Shown piece by piece: positions 7,502-13,653 of a stretch of 15,252 nucleotides of DNA. Numbering within the stretch: the first letter of the stretch is position 1; each line of letters opens with the position of its first letter. Below the pieces are notes generated by a model, which searched no databases, was not told the DNA's origin, and saw nothing but the letters and a program-made list of their open reading frames with translations. A program made the translations under genes and the position numbers. Source of the stretch: Treponema sp. Its GTDB lineage: Bacteria; Spirochaetota; Spirochaetia; Treponematales; Treponemataceae. The stretch is from NCBI GenBank assembly GCA_016293645.1, contig JAEDDW010000042.1, positions 1-15,252 of the forward strand. The letters are read 5' to 3'.

Positions 7502-7630
7502 AACGGGGCTGTCCCAGAAGTAATTTCAGGGTGGTTGAGCGTAGTCGAAACCAACATACATAGTGTTGCTGGGCATTTCGACATTACGGCCCAATGATCC
7601 TGGCTTAATTACCTGTTGGACAGCCCCGTT
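7502..7630. repeat. 129-bp near-palindromic intergenic element downstream of dnaJ
   Basis: The ends are a perfect 13-bp inverted repeat, AACGGGGCTGTCC (7502-7514) and GGACAGCCCCGTT (7618-7630). The two halves continue to match imperfectly inward (TAATT, CAGG, and GTCGAAA at 7544-7550 against TTTCGAC at 7576-7582), ending in an apical CAACA/TGTTG stem (7552-7556 / 7564-7568). The left half contains GGTTGAGCGTAGTCGAAACC at 7533-7552. No transposase is present. It could be a MITE- or REP-like element and, lying just after dnaJ, could also protect or end the dnaKJ transcript, although only a weak T-run (TATTTT) follows it on the minus strand. Confidence 0.75.
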
Positions 7631-7665
7631 CAGTCAATTATATGATGTCAAGATCGGCAAACAGC

Positions 7666-8808
7666 CTAGAACAGAGACTCCCTGGACAAAAGTTCAGGTG
7701 CAACAGAAGGCTTCTCAAGCTTCTGGAATTCTTCCATGGCGGCCTGCTGCTGCCTGTTGAGCTTTGAAGGAATCTGGATCATTATCTTGACGATAAGGTC
7801 ACCCTTCCTGCTTGAACCGTCCATAGGAACACCTTCGCCCTTGACGCGGAGGAATTTTCCATTCTGAATTCCGGCAGGAACCTTTATGGTTATCACCTTG
7901 TCATCAAGATTCTTAACCTCAATGCTTGCACCAAGCATAGCCTGGGAAACACTGATTGGAACGGCACAATAAAGATCATGGCCATCACGCTCAAAGAATC
8001 TGTCTGAACGCACATTGATCACAATGTGAAGATCTCCCGCAGATCCTCCGTTGGTTCCGGCATTGCCCATTCCATGTATGACAAGTTCCTTGCCCATGTC
8101 CACACCGCATGGAATTTTCACGTTCAAAGTCGTCTTCTTTGAATAGACTCCGCTTCCATGGCAACCATGGCACGGATTATCGATGACAGTTCCCACCCCA
8201 TGACATGTAGGACAAGTCTGCTGAACGACAAAGAAAGCCTGGGATCTGCCGACCTGACCGCGCCCGTGACATGTAGGACAGGTTTTTCTTGAAGATCCTG
8301 GCTCGCCACCAGAACCATGGCAATCGGGACACTGTTCATCACGGCTGTAGGTAATATCTTTCTTGCAGCCATAAACAGCTTCCTTGAAATCAATGTGAAG
8401 ATCATAGCGAAGACTTGCACCATCGTTGCTGCTGCGGGAAGAACGTCTTGAGCCGCCAAATCCACCGCCAAAAATGCTTTCAAAGATGTCGCTGAATCCG
8501 CCGCCACCCATTCCACCGAAGATATCGCTGAAATCATGGAAAGCGTGGGAATATCCGCCGGCTCCGGCACCGCCCATTCCGTCAAGACCTGCAAAACCAT
8601 ACTGGTCATAGACAGACTTTTTCTGGTCGTCGCTGAGAACTTCATAAGCCTCCGTGGCTTCCTTGAATTTTTCCTCAGCTTCCTTGTCGCCAGGATTTCT
8701 ATCCGGATGGTATTTCATGGCAACCTTGCGGTAAGCCTTCTTGATGGTATCCTTGTCAGCGCCCTTGTCTACCCCGAGCACCTCATAATAATCACGTTTG
8801 TTAGCCAT
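7666..8808 (-). CDS. dnaJ: Chaperone protein DnaJ (HSP40)
   Basis: Co-chaperone that delivers unfolded protein to DnaK and stimulates its ATPase. The 380 residues show the complete type I layout: J-domain at about 4-70 with the catalytic HPD at 34-36 (MKYHPDRNPGD), a Gly/Phe-rich linker at about 75-120, four CxxCxGxG zinc motifs (Cys160/163, 177/180, 199/202, 213/216), then the substrate-binding C-terminal domains (IPCGVDMGKEL, GDLHIVI, VPAGIQNGKFLRVKGEG). The start chosen is ATG 8806-8808 giving MANKRDYYEVLGV, the family's usual beginning; an upstream in-frame ATG adds 12 non-conserved residues. Its ribosome site is weak (GGA, 7 nt away). Follows dnaK by 101 nt that hold two hairpins. TAG stop. 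Confidence 0.97.
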   Translation of the reverse strand: MANKRDYYEVLGVDKGADKDTIKKAYRKVAMKYHPDRNPGDKEAEEKFKEATEAYEVLSDDQKKSVYDQYGFAGLDGMGGAGAGGYSHAFHDFSDIFGGMGGGGFSDIFESIFGGGFGGSRRSSRSSNDGASLRYDLHIDFKEAVYGCKKDITYSRDEQCPDCHGSGGEPGSSRKTCPTCHGRGQVGRSQAFFVVQQTCPTCHGVGTVIDNPCHGCHGSGVYSKKTTLNVKIPCGVDMGKELVIHGMGNAGTNGGSAGDLHIVINVRSDRFFERDGHDLYCAVPISVSQAMLGASIEVKNLDDKVITIKVPAGIQNGKFLRVKGEGVPMDGSSRKGDLIVKIMIQIPSKLNRQQQAAMEEFQKLEKPSVAPELLSRESLF

Positions 8809-8830
8809 AGTTTTTTCCATAATCCACAAA

Positions 8831-8903
8831 ACCTGAAAAAGCAAATCACTCTTTCAGGTCCTGCGAAAAAGAAATATAGTGCGGTCATCAGGAGAAAACC
8901 GCA
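8831..8903 (-). promoter_or_regulatory. Two hairpins in the dnaK-dnaJ gap (possible processing or attenuation site)
   Basis: Minus strand: TGCGGT (8898-8903) pairs with ACCGCA (8880-8885) over a 12-nt loop and is followed by a T-rich stretch (TATATTTCTTTTT). Then ACCTGAAA (8852-8859) pairs with TTTCAGGT (8831-8838) over a 13-nt loop and is followed by TTTTG. Neither is a textbook terminator. They may reduce dnaJ expression relative to dnaK or be RNA processing sites. Confidence 0.45.
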
Positions 8904-8909
8904 TTAAGA

Positions 8910-10868
8910 TCAGTTCTTTACTTCGTATTCAACATCATCTGCGTTTGAAGCACCCTTGAATCCAGAACCTGCGTTTGCACCTGCATCAGGACCAGCTCCA
9001 GCACCCATGTCAGGACCTGCACCCTGAGCACCAGCAGCACCACCTTGCTGTGCAGCCTGTGCCTTGTAGAGTTCTTCTGCCATCTTGTATGAGGCCTGCT
9101 TCAATGCTTCTGCCTTTGCCTTGATGTTGTCAATGTTGTCGCTCTTGAGGGCTTCCTTAAGTTCGTTGAGGGCAGCTTCGATCTTAGACTTGTCGTCAGC
9201 AGAAATCTTGTCTCCGATTTCCTTGAGTGACTTTTCTGTTGCAAATACAAGACCGTCAGCTTCGTTCTTTGCGTCGATTCCTTCGCGCTTCTTCTTGTCT
9301 GCCTCAGCGTTTGCCTCAGCATCCTTCTTCATGCGTTCGATCTCTTCTTCGCTCAAGCCGCTAGACGATGTGATCTGGATGTGCTGTTCCTTACCTGTAC
9401 CAAGATCCTTTGCAGAAACATGAACGATACCGTTGGAGTCGATGTCGAATGTAACTTCAATCTGTGGAACACCGCGTGGTGCAGAAGGGATGCCTTCGAG
9501 GTTGAAGTTTCCGAGAGTACGGTTGTCTGCAGCCATTTCGCGTTCACCCTGGAGTACGTGGATTGTAACTGCTGTCTGTCCGTCAGCTGCTGTAGAGAAG
9601 ATCTGGCTCTTCTTTGTAGGGATTGTAGTATTTGCAGGAATGAGTTTTGTGCAAACACCACCGAGAGTTTCGATACCGAGTGAAAGTGGTGTAACATCGA
9701 GGAGGAGAACGTCCTTAACATCACCTGCAAGGATACCACCCTGGATTGCTGCACCGATTGCAACTGCTTCATCAGGGTTGACTGCACGGCTTCCTTCCTT
9801 TCCGAAGATGCTCTTTACGATTTCCTGAACCTTTGGCATACGTGAAGAACCACCGACGAGGATAACTTCGTCAATCTTGTCAGGAGTGATTTCAGCGTCC
9901 TTCATTGCCTTCACACATGGTTCACGTGTTCTTTCAAAGAGGCTGTCTGTCATCTGTTCAAACTGTGCGCGTGAAAGTGACTTCTGGAGGTGCTTTGGAC
10001 CTGTTGCATCAGCTGTGATGAATGGAAGGTTGATGTCTGCAGTAGCCTGGTTTGAAAGGCTGATCTTTGCATTTTCAGCAGCCTCACGGAGACGCTGGAG
10101 AGCCATTGAGTCGTTTGAAAGGTCGATACCAGTATCGTTCTTGAATTCGCTGATGAGCCAGTTTACGATTGCGCGGTCCCAGTCATCACCACCAAGGTGA
10201 GTATCACCATTAGTAGCCTTTACTTCGAAAACACCTTCGCCAAGTTCAAGGATGGAAATATCGAATGTACCACCACCAAGGTCGTAAACTGCGATTGTCT
10301 TGTCCTGCTTCTGATCCTTGTCAAAGCCGAAGGCAAGGGAAGCTGCTGTAGGTTCGTTGATGATGCGCTTTACATCAAGACCGGCGATCTTTCCGGCATC
10401 CTTTGTAGCCTGACGCTGAGCATCATTGAAGTATGCAGGAACTGTGATGACAGCTTCTGTAACTGTTTCACCAAGATAGTCTTCTGCTGTCTTCTTCATC
10501 TTCTGGAGTGTGAAAGCAGAAATTTCCTGTGGAGAATATTCCTTGGCAACACCGTTTTCCATGACTTCAACACGTACATCTTCGCCGTGATCCTTTACTG
10601 TATATGGAACAAGCTTTGCTTCGCCTGTGAGTTCACTGTAGCGGTGTCCGATGAAACGCTTGATTGAGTAGATTGTATTCTTTGGGTTTGTAACCATCTG
10701 GTTCTTTGCAGGGAGACCTACGATTCTATCACCCTTAGCTGTGAAGCCTACGATTGATGGAGTTGTGCGTCCACCTTCTGAGTTCTGGATTACAACAGGC
10801 TTTCCGCCTTCCATAACTGCTACACATGAGTTTGTTGTTCCCAAGTCAATTCCGATAATCTTTCCCAT
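8910..10868 (-). CDS. dnaK: Chaperone protein DnaK (HSP70)
   Basis: ATP-dependent chaperone of the cytoplasm, working with DnaJ and GrpE. 652 residues from MGKIIGIDLGTTNSC. The nucleotide-binding domain (1 to ~383) has phosphate-1 IGIDLGTTNS at 5-14, NEPTAASLA at 171-179, phosphate-2 DLGGGTFD at 196-203 and the adenosine motif VILVGGSSRMP at 335-345. The interdomain linker DVLLLDVTPLSLG is at 386-398, followed by the beta substrate-binding domain and helical lid. The tail is rich in Gly, Ala and Pro and ends DDVEYEVKN. The start is ATG 10866-10868, with GGAGG exactly six bases upstream; an earlier in-frame ATG (10884-10886) would include the ribosome site. Second gene of the chaperone cluster, 115 nt after grpE, and with its own good promoter. 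Confidence 0.98.
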   Translation of the reverse strand: MGKIIGIDLGTTNSCVAVMEGGKPVVIQNSEGGRTTPSIVGFTAKGDRIVGLPAKNQMVTNPKNTIYSIKRFIGHRYSELTGEAKLVPYTVKDHGEDVRVEVMENGVAKEYSPQEISAFTLQKMKKTAEDYLGETVTEAVITVPAYFNDAQRQATKDAGKIAGLDVKRIINEPTAASLAFGFDKDQKQDKTIAVYDLGGGTFDISILELGEGVFEVKATNGDTHLGGDDWDRAIVNWLISEFKNDTGIDLSNDSMALQRLREAAENAKISLSNQATADINLPFITADATGPKHLQKSLSRAQFEQMTDSLFERTREPCVKAMKDAEITPDKIDEVILVGGSSRMPKVQEIVKSIFGKEGSRAVNPDEAVAIGAAIQGGILAGDVKDVLLLDVTPLSLGIETLGGVCTKLIPANTTIPTKKSQIFSTAADGQTAVTIHVLQGEREMAADNRTLGNFNLEGIPSAPRGVPQIEVTFDIDSNGIVHVSAKDLGTGKEQHIQITSSSGLSEEEIERMKKDAEANAEADKKKREGIDAKNEADGLVFATEKSLKEIGDKISADDKSKIEAALNELKEALKSDNIDNIKAKAEALKQASYKMAEELYKAQAAQQGGAAGAQGAGPDMGAGAGPDAGANAGSGFKGASNADDVEYEVKN

Positions 10869-10874
10869 TTTATT

Positions 10875-10879
10875 CCTCC
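10875..10879 (-). promoter_or_regulatory. dnaK ribosome binding site
   Basis: GGAGG on the minus strand, 6 nt before ATG 10866-10868. It decides the start: the longer frame from 10886 would run through this site and add six residues not seen in DnaK proteins. Confidence 0.8.
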
Positions 10880-10911
10880 AATTCATAATTCACAATTCAT
10901 AATGCACAATT
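10880..10911. repeat. 14-bp tandem repeat in the dnaK leader
   Basis: AATTCATAATTCAC (10880-10893) is followed directly by AATTCATAATGCAC (10894-10907), one base different, and the first four bases of a third unit. It ends next to the dnaK ribosome site, so it makes up about half of the predicted leader. Confidence 0.75.
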
Positions 10912-10932
10912 TTCAAGCCATATGAATTACAA

Positions 10933-10961
10933 ATTATTTCATTATGTATTTCCTTTATCAA
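10933..10961 (-). promoter_or_regulatory. dnaK promoter (sigma-70 type)
   Basis: Minus strand TTGATA (10956-10961), 17-nt spacer, AATAAT (10933-10938); each box matches consensus at five of six positions, and a TG extension precedes the -10. Predicted start is about 10926, giving a leader of about 58 nt. It lies in the grpE-dnaK gap, so dnaK and dnaJ can be transcribed without grpE. Confidence 0.6.
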
Positions 10962-10963
10962 TT

Positions 10964-10991
10964 AAAAATCATGCAATAAATAATTATGCAT
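10964..10991 (-). terminator. Weak candidate terminator or attenuator at the end of grpE
   Basis: Minus strand hairpin overlapping the grpE stop: ATGCA...TGCAT arms at 10971-10991 with a bulged A/T extension, followed by TTTTT (10964-10968). The stem is short and A/T-rich, so partial termination at best. Confidence 0.3.
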
Positions 10992-11571
10992 TATCCTTTG
11001 GCATTGATACCATTACTTTTGCGTGGCGGATGACGCGGTCCTTGAGCTTGTATCCCTTGAGATACACGGCCTTGAGTGTCGGTTCTGCCACATCCTCATC
11101 TGCCTTACCGATCGCCTCGTGAATGTCAGGATCAAAAGCATCACCTGCAGCACCGTAAGAAACGAGATTGTATTTGTTTTCAAGCATGCTGATGAGTGAC
11201 TTGTTGATCATGGTCACACCATCTGCGATTGATTTTGGATCTGTTGCCGTTGCGGCAGCTTCAACCGTGCGGTCAAAGTTGTCAAGGCTTTCAAGAAGAT
11301 CCTTCAGGAGACTTGTGTTCGCATAGTCAAAGGCATCCTGCTTTTCTTGGATTGCCCGTTTTCTGTAGTTTTCAAAATCAGCTGCACGACGCAGAACTTC
11401 TTCCTTGAGTTTTGCATTCTCTGCTTCAAGTTCCGCAATTTTTTCTTCCGGAGTAAGTGTCTTCTCCTCAGCCGGCTTTTCTTCCGCATTTTCTGCCGAA
11501 GCTTCCTGTGGTTCAGCCTGTGTTTCTGCAGTCACTTTTTCTTCGTTTTCTTTGTTTTCTTCGTTAGACAT
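10984..11571 (-). CDS. grpE: Nucleotide exchange factor GrpE
   Basis: Homodimeric exchange factor that releases ADP from DnaK. 195 residues. The first ~45 are very acidic and Glu/Ala-rich (disordered tail), then a long coiled-coil helix (TPEEKIAELEAENAKLKEEVLRR region, about 40-65), the family stretch AADFENYRKRA, the bundle part LLKDLLESLDNFDRTVEAA, and the C-terminal beta domain with DAFDPDIHEAIG and LKGYKLKDRVIRHAKVMVS. ATG 11569-11571 has AGGG 7 nt upstream. First gene of the chaperone cluster. hrcA, often found before grpE, is not here: the next gene upstream is an unrelated membrane protein. Confidence 0.97.
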   Translation of the reverse strand: MSNEENKENEEKVTAETQAEPQEASAENAEEKPAEEKTLTPEEKIAELEAENAKLKEEVLRRAADFENYRKRAIQEKQDAFDYANTSLLKDLLESLDNFDRTVEAAATATDPKSIADGVTMINKSLISMLENKYNLVSYGAAGDAFDPDIHEAIGKADEDVAEPTLKAVYLKGYKLKDRVIRHAKVMVSMPKDNA

Positions 11572-11605
11572 CTTTTTACCCTGTCATTTACCTTTTGTTA
11601 TTAGA

Positions 11606-11634
11606 AAAATAAAAAAAAAAGCAGAAATCGTCAA
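11606..11634 (-). promoter_or_regulatory. grpE promoter (sigma-70 type)
   Basis: Minus strand TTGACG (11629-11634), 17-nt spacer made largely of a T-run, then TATTTT (11606-11611). Predicted start is about 11600, some 29 nt before grpE. No CIRCE element (TTAGCACTC-N9-GAGTGCTAA) is visible here. Confidence 0.55.
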
Positions 11635-11725
11635 TAAATTCTGATAAATTTTTTGTTATATTTACAAAAACCTGACAAAATCTGCCAATTTTCACATATT
11701 TCTTCTATAAATTTCGCAATCCAGT

Positions 11726-12193
11726 TCAGCCTATAAACGAAAAGACGCCCATGCTCAAGGCCATCATGATAGTTCCGGCGAAAACAACACCAGCCATTAC
11801 GGCGATGACAGTTTCCTTGAATTTCATGCCAAGCAGACTTGCGGCAAGGGTTCCGGTCCAGGCTCCCGTTCCAGGCAATGGAATTCCAACAAAAAGGAAA
11901 AGTGCCACAAAAAGACCGCGGCCAGCTTTTGATTCAAGTTTCTCTCCACCACGCCTGCCTTTGACAAGGAAGAGCGTACAGATTCCGCCTATGAATTTCT
12001 TATCCTGCCCCCACTCAAGAAATTTTCTCGCAAAAAGAAAAATGAATGGCACTGGAATCATGTTTCCCATTATGCACACGATGTAGGACTGAATCATAGG
12101 AAGATCAAAGCCCTGGGAAACCGGAATGGCACCACGTAGTTCAAGGAGAGGCACCATGGATATGAAAAATACAATGAGATATTTAGACAACAT
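11726..12193 (-). CDS. Small integral membrane protein, Sm_multidrug_ex (COG2426) type
   Basis: 155 residues from MLSKYLIVFFISMVPLLELR. The beginning with MVPLLELRGAIPV, the second helix with GNMIPVPFIFLFARKFLEWG, the Gly/Lys-rich loop (VKGRRGGEKLESKAGRG) and the FVGIPLPGTGAWTGTLAASLLG motif are what I recognise from the family named 'small multi-drug export protein'. The name is historical; transport function is poorly supported. About four hydrophobic segments place it in the inner membrane. The open frame runs further upstream to 12385, but those 64 residues are Cys-rich, not family-like, and overlap the divergent promoter and start of the hydrolase gene, so ATG 12191-12193 is preferred. 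No clear Shine-Dalgarno sequence is seen. TGA stop; the 154 nt to grpE contain no strong terminator. Confidence 0.8.
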   Translation of the reverse strand: MLSKYLIVFFISMVPLLELRGAIPVSQGFDLPMIQSYIVCIMGNMIPVPFIFLFARKFLEWGQDKKFIGGICTLFLVKGRRGGEKLESKAGRGLFVALFLFVGIPLPGTGAWTGTLAASLLGMKFKETVIAVMAGVVFAGTIMMALSMGVFSFIG

Positions 12194-12223
12194 GAGCAGA
12201 AGTTTAGCAAATATAATAGAAAA

Positions 12224-12252
12224 TTGAAAGTTGAAAACTTTTTCTGTATACT
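12224..12252 (+). promoter_or_regulatory. Promoter of the SGNH hydrolase gene
   Basis: TTGAAA (12224-12229), 17-nt spacer, TATACT (12247-12252), with a predicted start near 12259 and a leader of about 19 nt. A weak candidate -10 (TATTAT, 12213-12218, minus strand) for the divergent membrane-protein gene overlaps the same region, so the two promoters may compete. Confidence 0.65.
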
Positions 12253-12263
12253 GAACCGGCACA

Positions 12264-12269
12264 AGAGGA
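12264..12269 (+). promoter_or_regulatory. Ribosome binding site fixing the hydrolase start
   Basis: AGAGGA, 8 nt before the ATG at 12278. The longer frame from a TTG at 12224 would begin inside the promoter and is rejected. Confidence 0.65.
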
Positions 12270-12277
12270 AAATTCAG

Positions 12278-13405
12278 ATGAAAGAATACAGCAAATGGGT
12301 CTCGACCTGGGGAACAGCCACTTCCATAACAGACAGACGCGAAGCAGTCTACGCAAAGGACATTACATTGCGCTACCCTATCCATCTTTGTTTTGACGGC
12401 AGCAGGATCCGGGTGCGTTTTTCAAATCTTACTGGAACTGAAGACGTGAGCATTACAAAAGCTTTTGCGGACAAAATTCCACTGAAACAGAGGGGACAGA
12501 CCCCTATCACAATTCCAGCAGGCAAAGAAGTCACAACAGATGAAATCGAGTACAATGCAGTTGCAGGCGGAACCATCGACATCACTTTGTATCTCGGACA
12601 GTGCACCCAGATGAACGCAGGTACTCTTGTCACAGGTCCTCTTTCAGGCGGAACATATGCCTACGGCGACTTTTCGACTGCCGGCACTTTCCCAGATGAT
12701 CTTTCACGTCCAACTTCATGGTACTATTTTCTCAACACTGTTGATGTCCTGACAGAAGAAAAAAACAGGGCCATCTGCTGCTACGGAGATTCCATCACGG
12801 CACAGGACTGGCCGGACTACCTTCAGAAGGAACTTGAGCATCGGGGCATAAAAGACATTGCCGTCATCCGCCGTGCCGTTTGCGGAACAAGAATTTTGCG
12901 TCAGTATGACTGCATCACATACCAGGCCTACGGACTTAAGGGAGAAACAAGATTTCCAATCGAGACAAACATCGCTGGCCTTGAATCGGTAATCATCCAG
13001 CACGGAATCAACGACATCATCCATCCCGTTGGTGTTGAAGTAAACAAGTTCCGGCCGATGACGGACATGCCTACCTTTGACGATCTTGCAGGCGGAATGG
13101 AAAGACTTTACATCGATGAATGCAGAAAACGCGGGCTCAAGGTCTATGCAGGCACATTGCTTCCTATTTATGGCTGGAGAACCTACGCCCAGTTCCGCGA
13201 AGACCTGCGCACTCAGTTCAATGAATGGCTCAGGACAAGCAGCAAGTTTGACGGATGCGTTGATTTTGACAAGGCTGTCCGTGACAAGGAAAGCCCCGTA
13301 AAATTCGCAGAAGGCTTTGACAGCGGAGACCACCTGCACCCAGGCAAGGAAGCCTACAAGGCAATGGCAAGAGCCGCCGCGGATTTCATTGAAAAGAATT
13401 CATAG
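12278..13405 (+). CDS. Two-domain SGNH/GDSL-type hydrolase (esterase), substrate unknown
   Basis: 375 residues. The N-terminal ~155 form a beta-rich domain (WVSTWGTATSI at 7-17, IRVRFSNLTGTEDVSI at 44-59) of the kind that precedes the catalytic part in several carbohydrate or lipid esterases. The SGNH domain carries all four blocks: CYGDSITAQDW with nucleophile Ser172, the oxyanion Gly near 203 (VCGTR), QHGIND with Asn245, and DHLHP with Asp351 and His354. It should therefore be an active ester hydrolase; natural substrates in the family include acetylated sugars and lipids, and none can be chosen here. There is no signal peptide, so the enzyme appears cytoplasmic, acting on imported substrate. 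It has its own promoter and diverges from the membrane-protein gene. Convergent with glgP; stop TAG. Confidence 0.9.
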   Translation: MKEYSKWVSTWGTATSITDRREAVYAKDITLRYPIHLCFDGSRIRVRFSNLTGTEDVSITKAFADKIPLKQRGQTPITIPAGKEVTTDEIEYNAVAGGTIDITLYLGQCTQMNAGTLVTGPLSGGTYAYGDFSTAGTFPDDLSRPTSWYYFLNTVDVLTEEKNRAICCYGDSITAQDWPDYLQKELEHRGIKDIAVIRRAVCGTRILRQYDCITYQAYGLKGETRFPIETNIAGLESVIIQHGINDIIHPVGVEVNKFRPMTDMPTFDDLAGGMERLYIDECRKRGLKVYAGTLLPIYGWRTYAQFREDLRTQFNEWLRTSSKFDGCVDFDKAVRDKESPVKFAEGFDSGDHLHPGKEAYKAMARAAADFIEKNS

Positions 13406-13412
13406 AATCATA

Positions 13413-13555
13413 CAAAATGAAAATACTACCAGTCAGACCGAGTCTGCCAAAACCGCTCCATATGTCGCTACACGTGCAGTTCGGTAAGGAAACTATCATT
13501 CCAGACTGCAAGTGTTTTTGTCAGCCTCTAGCTTTCTTCCCGCATTTTCATTTTG
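13413..13555. repeat. 143-bp symmetrical palindromic element after the hydrolase gene
   Basis: Outer arms are a perfect 12-bp inverted repeat, CAAAATGAAAAT (13413-13424) and ATTTTCATTTTG (13544-13555). In exactly the same register, after 15 unmatched bases on each side, GAGTCTGCCAAAA (13440-13452) faces TTTTGTCAGCCTC (13516-13528) with two mismatches. Smaller stems lie inside: CAGAC/GTCTG (13434-13438 / 13442-13446) and TGCAGT/ACTGCA (13475-13480 / 13505-13510). No open frame of note. It may be a decayed small inverted-repeat element or a structured RNA. Confidence 0.55.
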
Positions 13556-13584
13556 CAACTTTTCCATAATAACAATATCAGCTG

Positions 13585-13635
13585 CATAAAAAGGAAAAGG
13601 GCTGCCGTAGAGATCTACGACAGCCCTTTTCCTTT
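13585..13635. terminator. Long bidirectional terminator between the hydrolase gene and glgP
   Basis: AAAGGAAAAGGGCTG (13590-13604) pairs perfectly with CAGCCCTTTTCCTTT (13621-13635). After one C/A mismatch the stem continues as CGTAGA/TCTACG (13606-13611 / 13614-13619). The outer A/T part supplies a U-run in either direction, so it can stop glgP (minus, stop 18 nt away) and the convergent hydrolase transcript. Confidence 0.9.
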
Positions 13636-13653
13636 CACTGAATGTTCAGAAAA

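Larger units (their letters stand above)
7311..7665. other. Gene-free stretch between dnaJ and the rsbU-like operon
   Basis: 355 bp without a credible gene. From the dnaJ side it holds a 129-bp palindromic element (7502-7630), a G/C-containing patch with a weak AGGCG/CGCCT pairing (7470-7491), a 10-bp inverted repeat around the promoter, and the operon promoter with a leader of about 65 nt. Short open frames here have no ribosome site and no recognisable product. Confidence 0.7.

Noticed and set aside
7638..7652. TTGACA and TATAAT on the minus strand just after dnaJ
   Set aside because: Both boxes match consensus but are only 3 nt apart, so they cannot form one promoter.
10197..10667. Plus-strand open frame of 156 codons inside dnaK
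   Set aside because: Antisense shadow of highly conserved dnaK coding sequence; Cys-rich meaningless composition and no ribosome site.
11572..11725. CIRCE operator for the chaperone genes
   Set aside because: Searched by eye before grpE and dnaK for TTAGCACTC/GAGTGCTAA; nothing similar is present.
11641..11725. Terminator for the small membrane-protein gene
   Set aside because: Only an A/T-only TTTTTGT/ACAAAAA pairing is found, without a following T-run; too weak to call.
12194..12385. N-terminal 64-residue extension of the small membrane protein, from the open frame starting at 12385
   Set aside because: It overlaps the promoter and start of the divergent hydrolase gene, is Cys-rich and not family-like; the family start MLSKYLIVFF matches ATG 12191-12193.
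13413..13555. Integron attC site
   Set aside because: Palindromic and of suitable length, but the terminal GTTRRRY/RYYYAAC core sites of attC are absent.
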